Positions 50,831 through 61,849 of a stretch of DNA of 64,000 nucleotides are shown here, in pieces. Each line of letters opens with the position of its first letter. The stretch's first letter is position 1. The stretch is from positions 40,242,501 to 40,306,500 of the forward strand of contig NC_073348.2 in assembly GCF_027580225.2 (NCBI RefSeq), in the 5' to 3' direction. Source of the DNA: Misgurnus anguillicaudatus (Eukaryota > Chordata > Actinopteri > Cypriniformes > Cobitidae). Position numbers and translations under genes: made by a program. The notes beneath the pieces are model-generated. The model saw nothing but the letters and a program-made list of their open reading frames with translations, did no database searches and was not told the DNA's origin.

Positions 50831-53432
50831 TTAACCAAAACACATCAAAACTTTCACAAATTCAAAAAATCTCCACGATCCAATCCATTCTGCAAACATT
50901 TCTTCACATTTGTTCTTGACAGATTTGTGTCTAATGTCATGCTTTAGTTCTGAGTCTGGGTCTTTGTTATTTTGCAAGCATCGCTCCATCTCTTCTCCTG
51001 TGGCTTATGTTTATCTAGGTTAGAGAAGCCTACATGTGCTTTCTTATCTCTGTTGTGTTGTTCATTATCAAAGCCATGGTTACTGTCCATTTTATTAAAC
51101 CTCCAGGATGTCCTCTAGATTTTCTAAATCTTGTAAATCTTGTGGACAGAATGACTTTGGCTTTGCATCAACCTATAAAGCAATGTTGTTTGGTGGCTGT
51201 GGGTTCGATATCTTTCATCACCTACCCCTCTTTAATTTCATCTAAAATTTGACAGATCTTTGCATTAAAATTAATAATAATCACCTTGTCTTTGATATAA
51301 ATCTTTGCTGGTGAACATCCAGTCTAGTACTTCTTTCTTACTCAGATTGAGAGACCCTGTACCATCAGACCTAACCCGACATGAGTCTTTCTAAAGCTAA
51401 AAGGGAAAATCAAATGATCTGCTGCATATATACGATGCTCTGTAAAGTGTCTTTATGGCTTTGATTTGCATTGATTTCTCAAACCAGGTGTTTTTAGGCT
51501 GGATGTATTCCAAATGATCACCAGAGAACCTCCAGGAACCCATTGAAGGTCCGTCATGAAGATGCCGAATGGATGAGAAGGATTTCCATGATCGATTTCT
51601 AGATGGTACTAATATCTAGTAGACCTTCCAACACTTCGCATAGCCACACACCCCATTGGTTCATTAAAAGAGATGTTTCTGTTCTCATCAGGTTCTCTCA
51701 CACTTCTGTTAGGTCTGGGTTGGTTTTTGGTGTACAAACCATGCTGTCATAAACTACTGTCTTGGTTAAGCGTTAAGTTTGTGAACTTCCAGGAAGTAGT
51801 ACATTCAGTTAGAGATGTTTGTAATGTTGTACCTGTCTAACAAGGTTTCGTGATATAGTCATGTAATTTTTTGATTCTTTTTTCGTGATGTTTTTTAACG
51901 AATTCCTGTTTTTGTGTGATTATCACGTATTGGTTACTCAACTGCTTTTTCCTATTTTTAAACCATTGTCGCTTCGGTTTAGGGTTAGATTTGGTGCTTG
52001 CATTAGAATGTCACTTTATATATTGGTTTATACTATTTTTTCTGATTTATTTTTTTATATGTCACCTGGCGTTAGGGTTAGAGTTGGGTTTGGGATGTCA
52101 TTTTATGTAAATCTAACCCTAAACCGAAGTGAAAATGGTAGAAAATAGGACAAAACTGTAGAGTAACCAATACGTGATAATCACACAAAAACAGGAATTC
52201 GTTATACAATCACGAAAAAACTTGGAAATTTGTGATAATATCACGAAAAAAAAATAAAAAAATTACATGACTATATAATGAGATTTCGTGAGACTGGGCT
52301 GCTAGTTTCTGGTTTCAGAGCGTTCTTGCGCTGATGTTTCAGCATCCTCCAAAAATACTTCCAATCGCTTTCATTTTGCCATAATGAGTTAAAAATCCTA
52401 TGACATGTTTGCCTTTTGGGAACAGCAAGTACCTCAAATTTGATATGTTGACATTCAGTTTGTGGCGTCTCTATTTTCACCGCCACCTTTGTAGGTTTAT
52501 CTGTTAGATTTATAGATTTCTCTGCTTTCTTTGTCTCTTCTTTGTACTCTGACAAGTTCTTTATGGTCACGCATGATTTTTCCCATTCAGGTAAACGTAT
52601 ATAAGCTTTTTTCAGAATTGTATGCTTCATCTTTGTAGATAGATTTATTATTATATTGAAAAGCAGGGGCTCCTCTCTGGCACTTCTGCTTGAAAACAAA
52701 TTGATTTCTTCTTCTGTTCTGCTATGTTTTTTCTGATCATCCAAGACAGACTCCATTCTGAATGATTTTATATTTTGGATTTCATATTAAGCTGCTTTTT
52801 AAAATACATCCAGGGTATTTTCAGTGTAATTCAGGTTTTCCATTTTCATTCTTTTGGCCTTCTTCATTAGTTATGGGATAAATTAAATCTGACCTATTCT
52901 CAACATCAGCTGATGGATTGGTTGACTTCCAGGAATTATGCCAATCTGAATCTTTCTGATGCTGAGACTCCCAGAGGTTGTATATTTTGTTGTAATTGAT
53001 GCAGCTGTCATTATTAAGACCATTGGTTGTCCCTTCATCACAGTCTTCTCTGTTCTGTGTTTCCAAGCATTTCCAACAGAAGCAAGATGCCATTAGAGGT
53101 CATGGTGTCATCAACCCAGCGTTTACCATCAGTGTTTGGCAGGACGTTGAAGAACTTCCATGATTTTTCCCAGATGGAGACACAGCACGTCTCCCTGCTT
53201 TTATCTGGCTTTATCTTTCATATAGGTGGCGTAAAAGGTCCAGCTTGTTAACTTTTGTTGTGTTTAAAGAGTCAGCTTGCTCCTTTACATGGCTCTTCTG
53301 GAGTCTTTTTGGCTTTTTCTGATTCCTCTGTTTCACTTTATTTATATGAAGGTTTGAATCTTCTGCTTGTTTTCATTTTCTCTCAAGTCTTTTATGTGTA
53401 GGGTATTCGTGCTTGCCAATCTTGATTGATTC
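50831..53432 (-). pseudogene. Decayed gene for a tryptophan-repeat protein
   Basis: On the minus strand, seven adjacent open segments in shifting frames share one motif, Trp-x-x-Ser-Trp-Lys/Arg-Phe. 53372-53214 is basic (KVNKLDLLRHLYER). 53217-53041 has VSIWEKSWKFFNVL. 53093-52821 has SDWHNSWKS. 52756-52271 has SLWQNESDWKYFWRML. 51806-51750 has TTSWKFTNLTL. 51615-51400 has SRNRSWKSF and GSWRFSG. About 50970-50831 has AEWIGSWRFFEF, ending in TAA. A 3' splice site (TTTTCAACAG) precedes 53432. Stops and frameshifts between segments, and a MITE at 51856-52273, show it is broken. I do not recognise the family. It could instead be a live gene of several short exons, but the overlaps between frames argue against that. 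Trp repeats of this kind suggest a structural or binding array; this is inference. Confidence 0.5.
51856..52273. mobile_element. TA-flanked palindromic MITE inside the Trp-repeat gene
   Basis: The inverted ends are TAGTCATGTAATTTTTT and the complement ending CATGACTA, with TA on each side. The arms pair closely for over 40 bp (AACGAATTCCTGTTTTTGTG and its complement near 52185-52203) and more loosely for about 165 bp. The layout fits a Tc1/mariner MITE. It supplies the stop codon that ends the 161-codon segment to its right. Confidence 0.88.
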
Positions 53433-54174
53433 TGTTGAAAATTAACAAAATAAATAATTTATAAACATTCATTATAAAACATGTGGTTGCTTTCCTTTGC
53501 TTTATATATTTAATAAGTAATAATTGTGAATGTTTTGTACAATTAATGCAATTAAAGTTAAAGGAACATGAAAGCAGACAAACTCATTACTGTTTCAATG
53601 ATGGGCGAGTCTTTTTGGTCGAGTCTGAATTACTGTAATTATGAGATGACAGCACTGACACAAAGCAAAATGCATTCATGCTAGATATCTGTTTTAGTTA
53701 AAAAGTACTTGAATTGCTGACTACATAGATTCGTCTCTTATTAGGAAGTTTAAGAAAAGCTTATCAGGCAAAATTGACTATAATAAACTGATATATCACA
53801 CAAAAAACCTTTTAACTGTTACAAATGTAAATGTTAAACTGATATAATTAACAAAAAAGGGAAAGTTAGCACATCAAAAATGTTTTCAACAGGTGCAAGA
53901 CGGTCAGGACCAAAGAAAATCAAAGTGTTAAGATAAACAAGGGAAGATAAACAATCCACATATTGTTAATCAATTTCCTTTATTTATAAATAGCACACGA
54001 TTAATTGAAATGTTGCTTTTTTCTTTTACAAATAAAGGGAATAGATTAATAGTGCTAAACTTAAATGTTTAGACATTGATTTAGGAAGAAGTACAATAAG
54101 AACAAACATGTTGATATATATTACAGTTATATAAAGTAATGGGCCAAAATTATAATATCATTTCATTTTTATAA
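53433..54174. other. AT-rich DNA
   Basis: No supported feature was seen. It could be an intron between the exon at 55883 and the Trp-repeat segment. Confidence 0.4.
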
Positions 54175-55598
54175 TTAAAGGGGTCATATTATAATTTTTT
54201 TAAGATGTGAAATAAATCTTTGATGTCTCCAGAGTAGTATGTGAAGTTTTAGTTCAAAATACCTCACAGATCATTTGTTATAACATGTTAAAATTGCCAC
54301 TTGGTAGGTGTGAGCAAAAAAGTGCCGTTTTTGGGTGTGTCCTTTAAAATGCAAATGAGCTGATAATGCAAACACTGATCACCATAATGGTGGTTTGTTA
54401 AAATTGAAACTTTATTGTGCTGTCAATTATTTTCTCTCTCTGTCTCTGCACTAAATGGGAGTGTCGTGGTTGGATTAAGGGGCGGTATTATTATAATAAG
54501 ATCCCCTTCTGACATCACAAGGGGGAACTATTTTTTTCACATGATTGTTTGGTTTAATGGTTTCCCACAACTAAGTTACTAGGTTGATCTTTTATCACAT
54601 TTTCTAGGTATATTATAGAAGCACTGAGAACCCAATTATAGCACTGAAAGGCACACTATGGAACTTTTTGGCCACTAGGGCGTGCTAGACATGTATTTTT
54701 CACGTTTAGCGCCCCTAGAGGCCACAAGCGCCGCAGCACTGTCGCAAAGGAAAAGAAGACAACTCTTTAGATCACAAAGTGTGCCTTCCAGCATGTCATG
54801 TCATATAATATAATTTCATGGGTTTTATTTTCATAAAAAACGCCAAACAAATCGCGTAGCTTACGTTTACAAGCCAGTTGTAACGGTGGTCGCTTGGTTA
54901 AAGATTATATTTTTAAAAAATTGCCCTAAAGGGAAATCGAACCCAGATTGCTGTGTCATAGGTCCATTACGCTACCACGGCACCACAATGTCACATGATA
55001 TAAGTCTCTCTCTAAACTCTCCAAGTAGCCTCCAGTAAAATTCATGTAAAAAAATAGTATTCGTGCACCAGACAGGACTTATATAAGCAAGCATTATAAC
55101 ATTACTTACTAGTACAAAAGCATGACGACCAAGTCAGCATCGGTCAGAAACCCCTTCTCCTTCTTTAGTTCACGTCAGCGAGCGAACGCTGGCCCAATAT
55201 AATTGATCCTCATCCTTCTTTTTATTCTGTCACTCTCCCCTTTTCTATTTCTGGTCTCCTCCGACAAAACCTTGGGTTTCTCTTAGTTGCTGCTTCGGCC
55301 ATGACAAAAACATCAGGAAAATAAATAGTTGCACTCTCACGAATTTGAGGAAGTGGAGAAAGTGACGTATTCCGTAAAGCAGATTTTTGTAGTTTTTTGT
55401 TTTGTGCTCGGGTTACTACCCGAAACCCCAAGTTTAAAAGTACGAGTAAAAGCGATACAGACCCCGTCAGGCTATGGTCGACATGTCATTTAACCTATTT
55501 TTAGTGGATGTACCATCACAAGGGTCTTGAAAATGTATTATGAAGGTTGAAAAACTTCAAAGTGTCACAGTCAGATTTTTAAGCTATGATCCCTTTAA
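54175..55598. mobile_element. TTAA-flanked element (AAGATGTRAAATAAATCTTT family), copy B, with insertion
   Basis: TTAA occurs at 54175-54178 and 55595-55598, with tips AGGGGTCATATTAT and AGGGATCATAGC. The left 470 bp match copy A. From about 54648 (AAAGGCACACTATGGAAC, then CACTAGGGCG) to about 55540 lies another repeat absent from copy A. Confidence 0.75.
54915..54995 (-). repeat. tRNA-like pol III unit
   Basis: On the minus strand, CCGTGGTAGCGTAATGG (54980-54964) resembles an A box and GGGTTCGATTTCC (54944-54932) a B box. TTTTTT follows soon after and could end pol III transcription. It lacks the pairing expected of a real tRNA, so a tRNA-derived SINE head is more likely. Confidence 0.45.
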
Positions 55599-55602
55599 CA
55601 AG

Positions 55603-55695
55603 TGTTGTAGCTCAATAGGTAAAGCAAAGCATACAGATAAAAAAATATATAACTTATAAAAAGTGATAAAAGCATCTCCCAAATGCATAAATGTG
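55603..55695 (+). repeat. Short tRNA-derived SINE remnant
   Basis: GTAGCTCAATAGGTAAAGC resembles an A box. GATAAAAGCATCTCCCAAAT is the SINE tail. The B box and middle are deleted. Confidence 0.65.
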
Positions 55696-55882
55696 CACAT
55701 AATGTAGATAACAATCTATTCAACAAACAGTAAACATAAAGTGCATCCCCACCATATACAGGACCTTTTCTGAGTCCCAAAGCTTTGGTTTAAACGGTGA
55801 TTTTAGGCTTTCTAAAAAGTGTTTCCAGGAGCTTTAGAGGTGTGAAGGTCAGACTAATAGAGGAGGTTAAGCGTTTACTCAC

Positions 55883-56027
55883 TTTTCCAGCCTGCTCCTC
55901 CGAATCCTCTCGTTCTCCAGCATCGCTTTTAGTCTGTGGTCTTTCATTCTGATCTCCCACACATCCTTCATGATTGACGCGCCACATACTAACACCTCTG
56001 TGCTCCTCTCTGCCATTGTATTGACTC
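55883..56027 (-). CDS. Candidate coiled-coil exon
   Basis: A 3' splice site (CTTTACCTATAGCAG) precedes 56027. An ATG in good context (ACAATGG) stands at 56016-56014. The frame reads MAERSTEVLVCG, then VWEIRMKDHRLKAML and ENERIRRSRLE, a charged amphipathic helix likely to form a coiled coil. It ends at a perfect GTGAGT donor (exon end 55883) after two bases of a codon. If unspliced, the frame would stop at once after one Lys. Joined to the acceptor at 53432, it continues as EKINQDWQARI in phase, which would make it an upstream exon of the Trp-repeat gene. A second open frame over the same bases is Gln/Glu/Gly-rich and less likely. Family unknown. Confidence 0.4.
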
Positions 56028-56237
56028 CTGCTATAGGTAAAGATTAAGCTGTCAGTAGAAGGACATGATAGACTTGGATTCAATTTTAGAGGATTGCAGT
56101 GCACCTTTACAAAATATAAAGTGAACTGAGATGACTGTGAGATAATTCAGCTTGCTGTTGACTCCTACAAGTGCTTATCTAATAATCTATTTGATTAAAT
56201 GATTTATTCAGCACAGGCCATTTAATATAAACACAGT

Positions 56238-56304
56238 GCAGATACTTGTTTAATACATTTCACTGTGCATTTTATAATTGTGCATGAACAAATTGCTTTC
56301 AGGA
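56238..56304 (+). repeat. 67-bp direct repeat, copy 1
   Basis: The 67 bases from GCAGATACTTGTTTAATAC to TTGCTTTCAGGA are identical to 56926-56992. The two copies lie 688 bp apart in the same orientation. Confidence 0.95.
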
Positions 56305-56925
56305 TTAACTTTCTGATCCGCTTATAAACAGCATTGCTGGTTGAACCTTTGTGTTATTTTTTAAATGCATTATGCAATTTGTGCAAACTGGAAGCAACAT
56401 TAATACTGCTGTGTGTCACAGTTTATCAAAATGGTTTGCTGAAGGAAAAATGCATGCATGAAAAAATAAGAAAAGATCCTTACTTACCTGTCTGTCTGTG
56501 TCAGATAAAAAGTCTCACGTTCGCATGCATTAAATGCAGCTTTTATATATCGTATATAATGTCATCAGGCCTGTGTGACCCGGGTTCAGCTATTTTTAAC
56601 ACGCCGCTGGTCTTGTTATACATCAGAAATGTCAAAAATGTTCTTTCCTATTAATGATTTTAATATTTTGACATTTTAATATTACTACACAAGCTACCAA
56701 AAATGCATGTGAAACCTTTGCATGACTATAAGGGATGTTTTCATCACCTTTGTATGCCAGAGGTTTTAAATGGTGTAAGTGTTGATGATAGAGATGATAA
56801 TTAATACACTGCACAAGTAAATGTACATGACAGATCATAATTTAAAGCAGACGCCTTATAACCTTTCATAGCAGAGATATTCAAGTAGATCATCTTATGG
56901 CTGTCATCTCGATATAGCATCCGTG

Positions 56926-56992
56926 GCAGATACTTGTTTAATACATTTCACTGTGCATTTTATAATTGTGCATGAACAAATTGCTTTCAGGA
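56926..56992 (+). repeat. 67-bp direct repeat, copy 2
   Basis: An exact second copy of 56238-56304. The 621 bp between the copies show no transposon ends that I can see. Confidence 0.95.
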
Positions 56993-57179
56993 CATTATGT
57001 TTGGACAAACGTTTGAAAGATTAAATATGTTACGAATGTGAGATCTGCACAAGGAAGGTGATTCCTGTAGACCTCACTTATGACCTAAACTAAACTAAAC
57101 AACATTAATAATATAAAAGCTTATAAACCTCTATTAAAAAAATTAATATAGCGCCTCATTTTTGCGTCCCTCTTTTTAA

Positions 57180-58085
57180 GCAAGTTTCACATGGAATTTT
57201 AAGCAATTCCTTAAAAAAATAAGCTTAAACTGCTTAAAATTCCATGTAAAACTTACTTTTAAAAAATTGCAATTGCTTAAATTGCCTAATTTTTTTATAA
57301 AACTCAAAAAATGGCAATTGCTTAAATTGCTTAAAATTTCAGGTAAAACTCATTTAAAAAATTGCAATTGCTTAAATTGCTTAAAATTTCAGGTAAAACT
57401 CACTTAAAAAATTGCAATTGCTTAAAATGTCATGTAAAACTACTTGAAAAATTGCAATTGCTTAAAATTTCATGCAAAACTTACTTTAAAAAATTTGCAA
57501 TTGCTTAATAGCTTAAAATTTTATGTAAATTGCTTAAATTGCAATTGCTTAAATTGCTTAAAATTTCATGTAAAACTACTTGAAAAATTGCAATTGCTTA
57601 AATTGCTTAAAATTTCATGTAAAACTCACTTAAAAAATTGCAATTGCTTAAAATTTCATGCAAAACTTACTTTAAAAAATGTGCAATTGCTTAAATTGCT
57701 TAAAATTTCATGTAAAACATACTTTAAAAAATGGCAATTTACCTAAATTGCTTAAAATGTAATGTATAAATACTTAAAAAATTGCAATTGATTAATATCT
57801 TAAAATTTCATGTAAATTGCTTAAATTGAAATTGCTTAACTTGCTTAAAATTTCATGCAAAACTTACTTTAAAAAATGGTAATTTACCTAAATTGCTTAC
57901 AATTTAATGTAAAACTCACTTTAAAAAATTGCAATTGCTTAAATTGCTTAAAATTTCATGTAAAAAATTGTACTTTACCTAAATTGCTTAAAATTTTATG
58001 TAAAACTTACTTAAAAAATTTGCAATTGCTTAATAGCTTAAAATGTCATGTAAATGGCTTAAATTGCTTAAAAATTGATGTAAAA
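57180..58085 (+). repeat. AT-rich minisatellite, about 50-bp unit
   Basis: Units of type AATTGCAATTGCTTAAATTG, then CTTAAAATTTCATGTAAAAC and TCACTTAAAA, recur about 15-18 times with length variants. At the left edge a partly inverted copy (AAGCAATTCCTTAAAAAA) occurs. The open frames inside (for example 57444-57746) simply translate the repeat. Confidence 0.92.
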
Positions 58086-59560
58086 CCATGCAGCGTGTTT
58101 TTTTTTTCAGTGAAGTTCTTATCAGTTCTTATTCAGTAAAAATGACTTAATATTTTAAGTAAAGACAATATATGGGTTAACGTTTCTTTCCTACCCATTT
58201 ATAATCTACAGAAATGTTTTCACTACAAAGAACATTTTATTCAGTTCTTTATCCTAAATGGTTCTTCTCAGGCATAATAAAGCACCTTTATTTAAGAATG
58301 CATTGCTTTCCTTTGAATATTTAATCCACACATTAAACAAATTTGTCCTTGTTTCTCACAGAAGTTGCTGGCATTCTGAATCCTAACCTTTCAAACTGAG
58401 TGTTTGTGTCATTTATACGGCAGACATCTCATTAGAAGAGCGCCCATCATCCTTTGCATGCCTGATAATGATTCTGCTGTCAGTACATTGGCAGTTTTCA
58501 GAATAGACATCACAATAATCTGATCTGTCAAATGTTCACCATAAGACGCTGAAAGCCAAACTCGCTGTCACAGTAGAGAATGAAGTGATTTACAATCAAT
58601 AGACTCTTGTCAAATGTATCCTAATTAAAAGATTTCTGTCTACTGGGGTTTGTGGTCAATTTTGTCAGTTCAGGCCAAAAATGAAAGTTCATACCTGCTA
58701 TGTATTTATGACACCCGCAGCAATGCTTTATGGTGACCATATCTAAAAAAACAGCAAATAAAACGATCACGACACGTGTGCATTCATAGATTTTAAACAG
58801 GCCGTAATGTTTGTCCTTTATGGAGCTTCACACTAACCGTGAACTATCGTCCTACATAAGATTCTTTAGGATCCCCGTGGGAGCTATCAAATACTAATGC
58901 TAATTTAAGATATGGATTAAAAGATTAAATAAAGCAAAGACAAATAAAGATAAATGTTCCCTTCTCTTTCCTGCATAGACGTCATTAAAACATCCCTGTA
59001 AACATGCTCACACACCTAATGGGTCCATCGTGTTGTTATCCGGAGGCTTGTTAATTACGCCAATGAAACACAAAGATATGTAAATTAATTATGAGCCAGC
59101 AGGGGGCTCATATGAGCCAGAACACAAGAGGAGTTGAGCGAGATTACTTCATTAAACATAAATTATCCTGAGAGCTTCACTACAGCACCTTAACAACATT
59201 GCAGTAATGAAACTGAAGGTGTCTTGTTTCTTCAGTGTGCACTATCATCTCTTCTAGAACATAAACCAAAGATCAAATCTCATCTGTTATAGTGATGATG
59301 TTATCAGAAGGTTTAAAGCTTTATGTTAAGACTTACAATCGCTTGTTTGCAAACATCTTTCAAAGTTTAATTCAGTTTGTCCAGGTGTAAATGTAATAGG
59401 TGAACAACTAAAGCATAAACCGATTCACAATCATACACAAGGACAGGCCGGATATTAAATTGACCTCTTGGCTCACAATCATAAGACAAAATCACAGAGA
59501 AGATCTCTTTAATATCTCAACTATTTGCTTACGTCTCTTGTGTCTCATATCGTCTCTATA
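58086..59560. other. Mostly unique DNA
   Basis: Apart from the small exon candidate at 58695-58742 I see no supported feature. Confidence 0.4.
58695..58742 (-). CDS. Candidate 48-nt exon
   Basis: A strong acceptor (TTTTATTTGCTGTTTTTTTAG) precedes 58742 and a donor (CAG/GTATGA) follows 58695. Only the frame that needs one base from the previous exon stays open; it reads MVTIKHCCGCHKYIA and leaves one base. That phase fits the exon at 56027, giving Gly-Val across the join. The link to any gene is conjecture, since a 48-nt window open in one frame is common by chance. Confidence 0.2.
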
Positions 59561-59561
59561 G

Positions 59562-59655
59562 CTGTCACTGGGGCGGTACACCTTTGCACCTGAAGAGTTA
59601 TTGGTACCAAACATCTGTATAGGACCTTTTCAAGGGTACTGCCCCAGTGACAGGT
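59562..59655. mobile_element. Tiny palindromic MITE
   Basis: The ends GCTGTCACTGGGGCGGTAC and GTACTGCCCCAGTGACAG are inverted copies around about 55 bp. I recognise this tip from a common cyprinid repeat. Confidence 0.75.
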
Positions 59656-59713
59656 AAGCACCATTTCTGGGATAAGATTTAGAAATCTCACAAATGTTAG
59701 TTTTACAAGAGAT

Positions 59714-60310
59714 TAGGGTTGTCACAATGATTAACTTATCGTCTCATCGCGATTGTTTGACCTCATCGCGATGATTTCAGATCACCGCAATGATTGCACA
59801 TCTCTCTAAAAACACAAGGGGGAGCTTCAGCGCCTGTATAAACGAGACAGTATCAGATGGTGCTGACAGTATAACGCTGCAAAACTTTGATAGGCAGGTA
59901 TTTCCAAATCAGCAACTCCAAATTTAAGAAAGTGAATGATGCTTTTCTTAAGGATCTGTAGGAAATAGATTTTTTGCAGCCGCTACAGACGTGGTCCAGT
60001 ATTAATATGACCTTAGTAGGATTGGCTATTATTTAAGGCCTGTTCTGGTATAGTCAGTTTATTTTGATTTGCATTTTTATTTTCAGTTATTTTTATTGTG
60101 TTTATTTCTTATGAAGAATTTTAGTTTTTGAAAGATATATTCATTAAATAATTACTTATAAATATGTGTTATGTTAATGTGTGAAAATTATTTCATGAAC
60201 AACCAAAAAGATTATGAGAATTAAATGTCAAAGCAATAAAACAGCCAATTAATCGTCATAATCGCCACAACTTATTACAATTAACAAATTTCATAATCGT
60301 GACAGCCCTA
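59714..60310. mobile_element. hAT-like element with near-exact target duplication
   Basis: The inverted ends are TAGGGTTGTCACAATGATTA and the complement ending ATAATCGTGACAGCCCTA. The flanks are CAAGAGAT (59706-59713) and CAAGAGAC (60311-60318), 7 of 8 identical. The inside has ATCGCGAT motifs. Confidence 0.85.
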
Positions 60311-60563
60311 CAAGAGACCTTAACAATGTCACAAAATGAACTCAGATTTGCCAAGTCTGTAATCAAAAGTCAATATTATTACAGATTTTAATATAAACTT
60401 TGACATTTCTTATCAAATTTATCAAAATTCAGATTATTTTGCTTATGCATTATTTTTACAGCTCCAGACACTTAATGCACTTACCAGATTTTTCCATTTT
60501 ATTTGTCTTAAGCAATTTTAGGAGAAACATCTGAGACTAAGTTGATAGTTAATTATAACATAC
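60311..60563. other. AT-rich DNA, possible intron
   Basis: No supported feature was seen. Confidence 0.35.
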
Positions 60564-60608
60564 CTGAGCTATAAAAGAGCAACATATGAGCAATAAGATT
60601 TTCTTCAT
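60564..60608 (-). CDS. Candidate signal-peptide exon
   Basis: On the minus strand an ATG (60608-60606, context AAACAATGA) opens MKKILLLICCSFIAQ, a textbook short signal peptide with a Lys-Lys start and a Leu/Ile/Cys core. It ends exactly at CAG/GTATGT, a good donor, in phase 0. This is the usual first coding exon of a small secreted protein such as a chemokine or cytokine. No phase-0 second exon was found with confidence between here and 56 kb; the acceptor near 59660 (CTTATCCCAG) runs straight into a MITE. The upstream 5' sequence is purine-rich (GGAAGAAGAAAAGCAGAAAC). Family unknown. Confidence 0.35.
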
Positions 60609-61715
60609 TGTTTCTGCTTTTCTTCTTCCTTATAAGCAAAAAGAAGAGTTTGAGAGTAATGTCATGTCATCACGGATGGTGGATGCTGAGCTTTACTGTG
60701 ACTTCTGTTTCCATGGTTACAGTGACATCTCTGATTGGTGGATCTCTCTTTTCGCATGAATATTGTTAATATATAATATTGTTAATATAAAATCATATCT
60801 TCTACAAAAGTGTATCAATGTTTAGATCTTGACAAATATTTATCTCCAAAAAGTGTCTTTCTCTGTGCTTAGATACAAACTTCAGAGCTGCTTTTTTATT
60901 TTTATAATTGTCATGCTTTCATACATGCTACTTTTAATTTGTTCTTTTAAAAACCATCAACCCGTAACATTGTATCTTGATGCTTAAATTTGTGGTCGGA
61001 GATGGTTCCTCATGTTTACAGTCTATTGGGATGCATCTTATCCTGTTGTTTTGATTGTATTTTAATGTGATTGCTTCGATGCAGAATACAAATGAATGTT
61101 GCAGAAACACTTCATCTAAATTTGTCTAGAAGTCTCTGCCTTACTCTGCTTCTCAAATTATCCCAAATATTCCCATGACGGAAAACACGACAGACAGAAA
61201 CGCATCTGTGAGGAGAAAAAATAAATCACCTTTAGACTCCATCTGTTTCTATAGGAAAACCTCAACCACACTGACTAAAGAACTTTGACCCTGAAATCTC
61301 ATTGGCTGGTGCTGTCTGACCATTGACCAATAGATGGCGGCAGTCTGCGTTGACAGAATTAAACCTTATAATTTTGTTTCTGGATTCATGAACTATGTGT
61401 AGTTATTATTACATAATTTTTCATATATTGCAAATTAAATGTAAATTAAGCAATTAATGTCTGAGTAAAATATCACACACTATATATTTAAACTACAGGA
61501 ACATGATGTAGTTGTTAAAAGGTTTTAAATGTTTTTAGTGCTTTGCCATGTGGTTTTCAAGTGTATTCTGTGTGGCCCATCATATGTCAGAAGAGCGCCA
61601 CCCTCAGGCCTTTATGATATTCTGGTCTTTAAATACGCAATCATTCATTATTTTTTAGTACACTGCTAATGTAAATTGTTTACATGAATATTAGTTATTC
61701 ATCTAAAAGTATAGC
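60609..61715. other. Mostly unique DNA
   Basis: A weak minus-strand exon candidate lies at 61112-61205: the acceptor TTTTCTCCTCACAG is followed by a 30-codon frame containing NIWDNLRSRVRQRLLDKF and a stop. It is too short to trust. Confidence 0.3.
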
Positions 61716-61849
61716 TCAAAGCTCAATAAGGTCATCTACAATGTCAAGCACAACATTCAGTCTGACCTTTAGCCTTTCAGGGACTCCCATCTCGAATGCT
61801 TCATCAACTTTATTTAGCAGCTGCCCTTGCTGATCTTTCCAGACTCTTT
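61716..61849 (-). CDS. Candidate terminal exon
   Basis: An acceptor (TTGTTTCTCAACAG) precedes 61849. The frame needing one base from the previous exon reads RVWKDQQGQLLNKVDEAF, then EMGVPERLKVRLNVVL and DIVDDLIEL, and stops at TGA (61718-61716). The composition is helical and charged, like real coding sequence. The other two frames stop after about 12 codons. I saw no AATAAA close behind, and upstream exons were not found. It could belong to a minus-strand gene whose earlier exons lie at higher coordinates. Family unknown. Confidence 0.3.

Noticed and set aside
54915..54995. Functional tRNA gene on the minus strand
   Set aside because: Boxes are recognisable but a cloverleaf with a 7-bp acceptor stem is not evident.
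57444..58139. Open frames of 87-100 codons with repeated NCLKFHVK-type units
   Set aside because: They translate the AT-rich minisatellite; the periodicity comes from DNA repeats.
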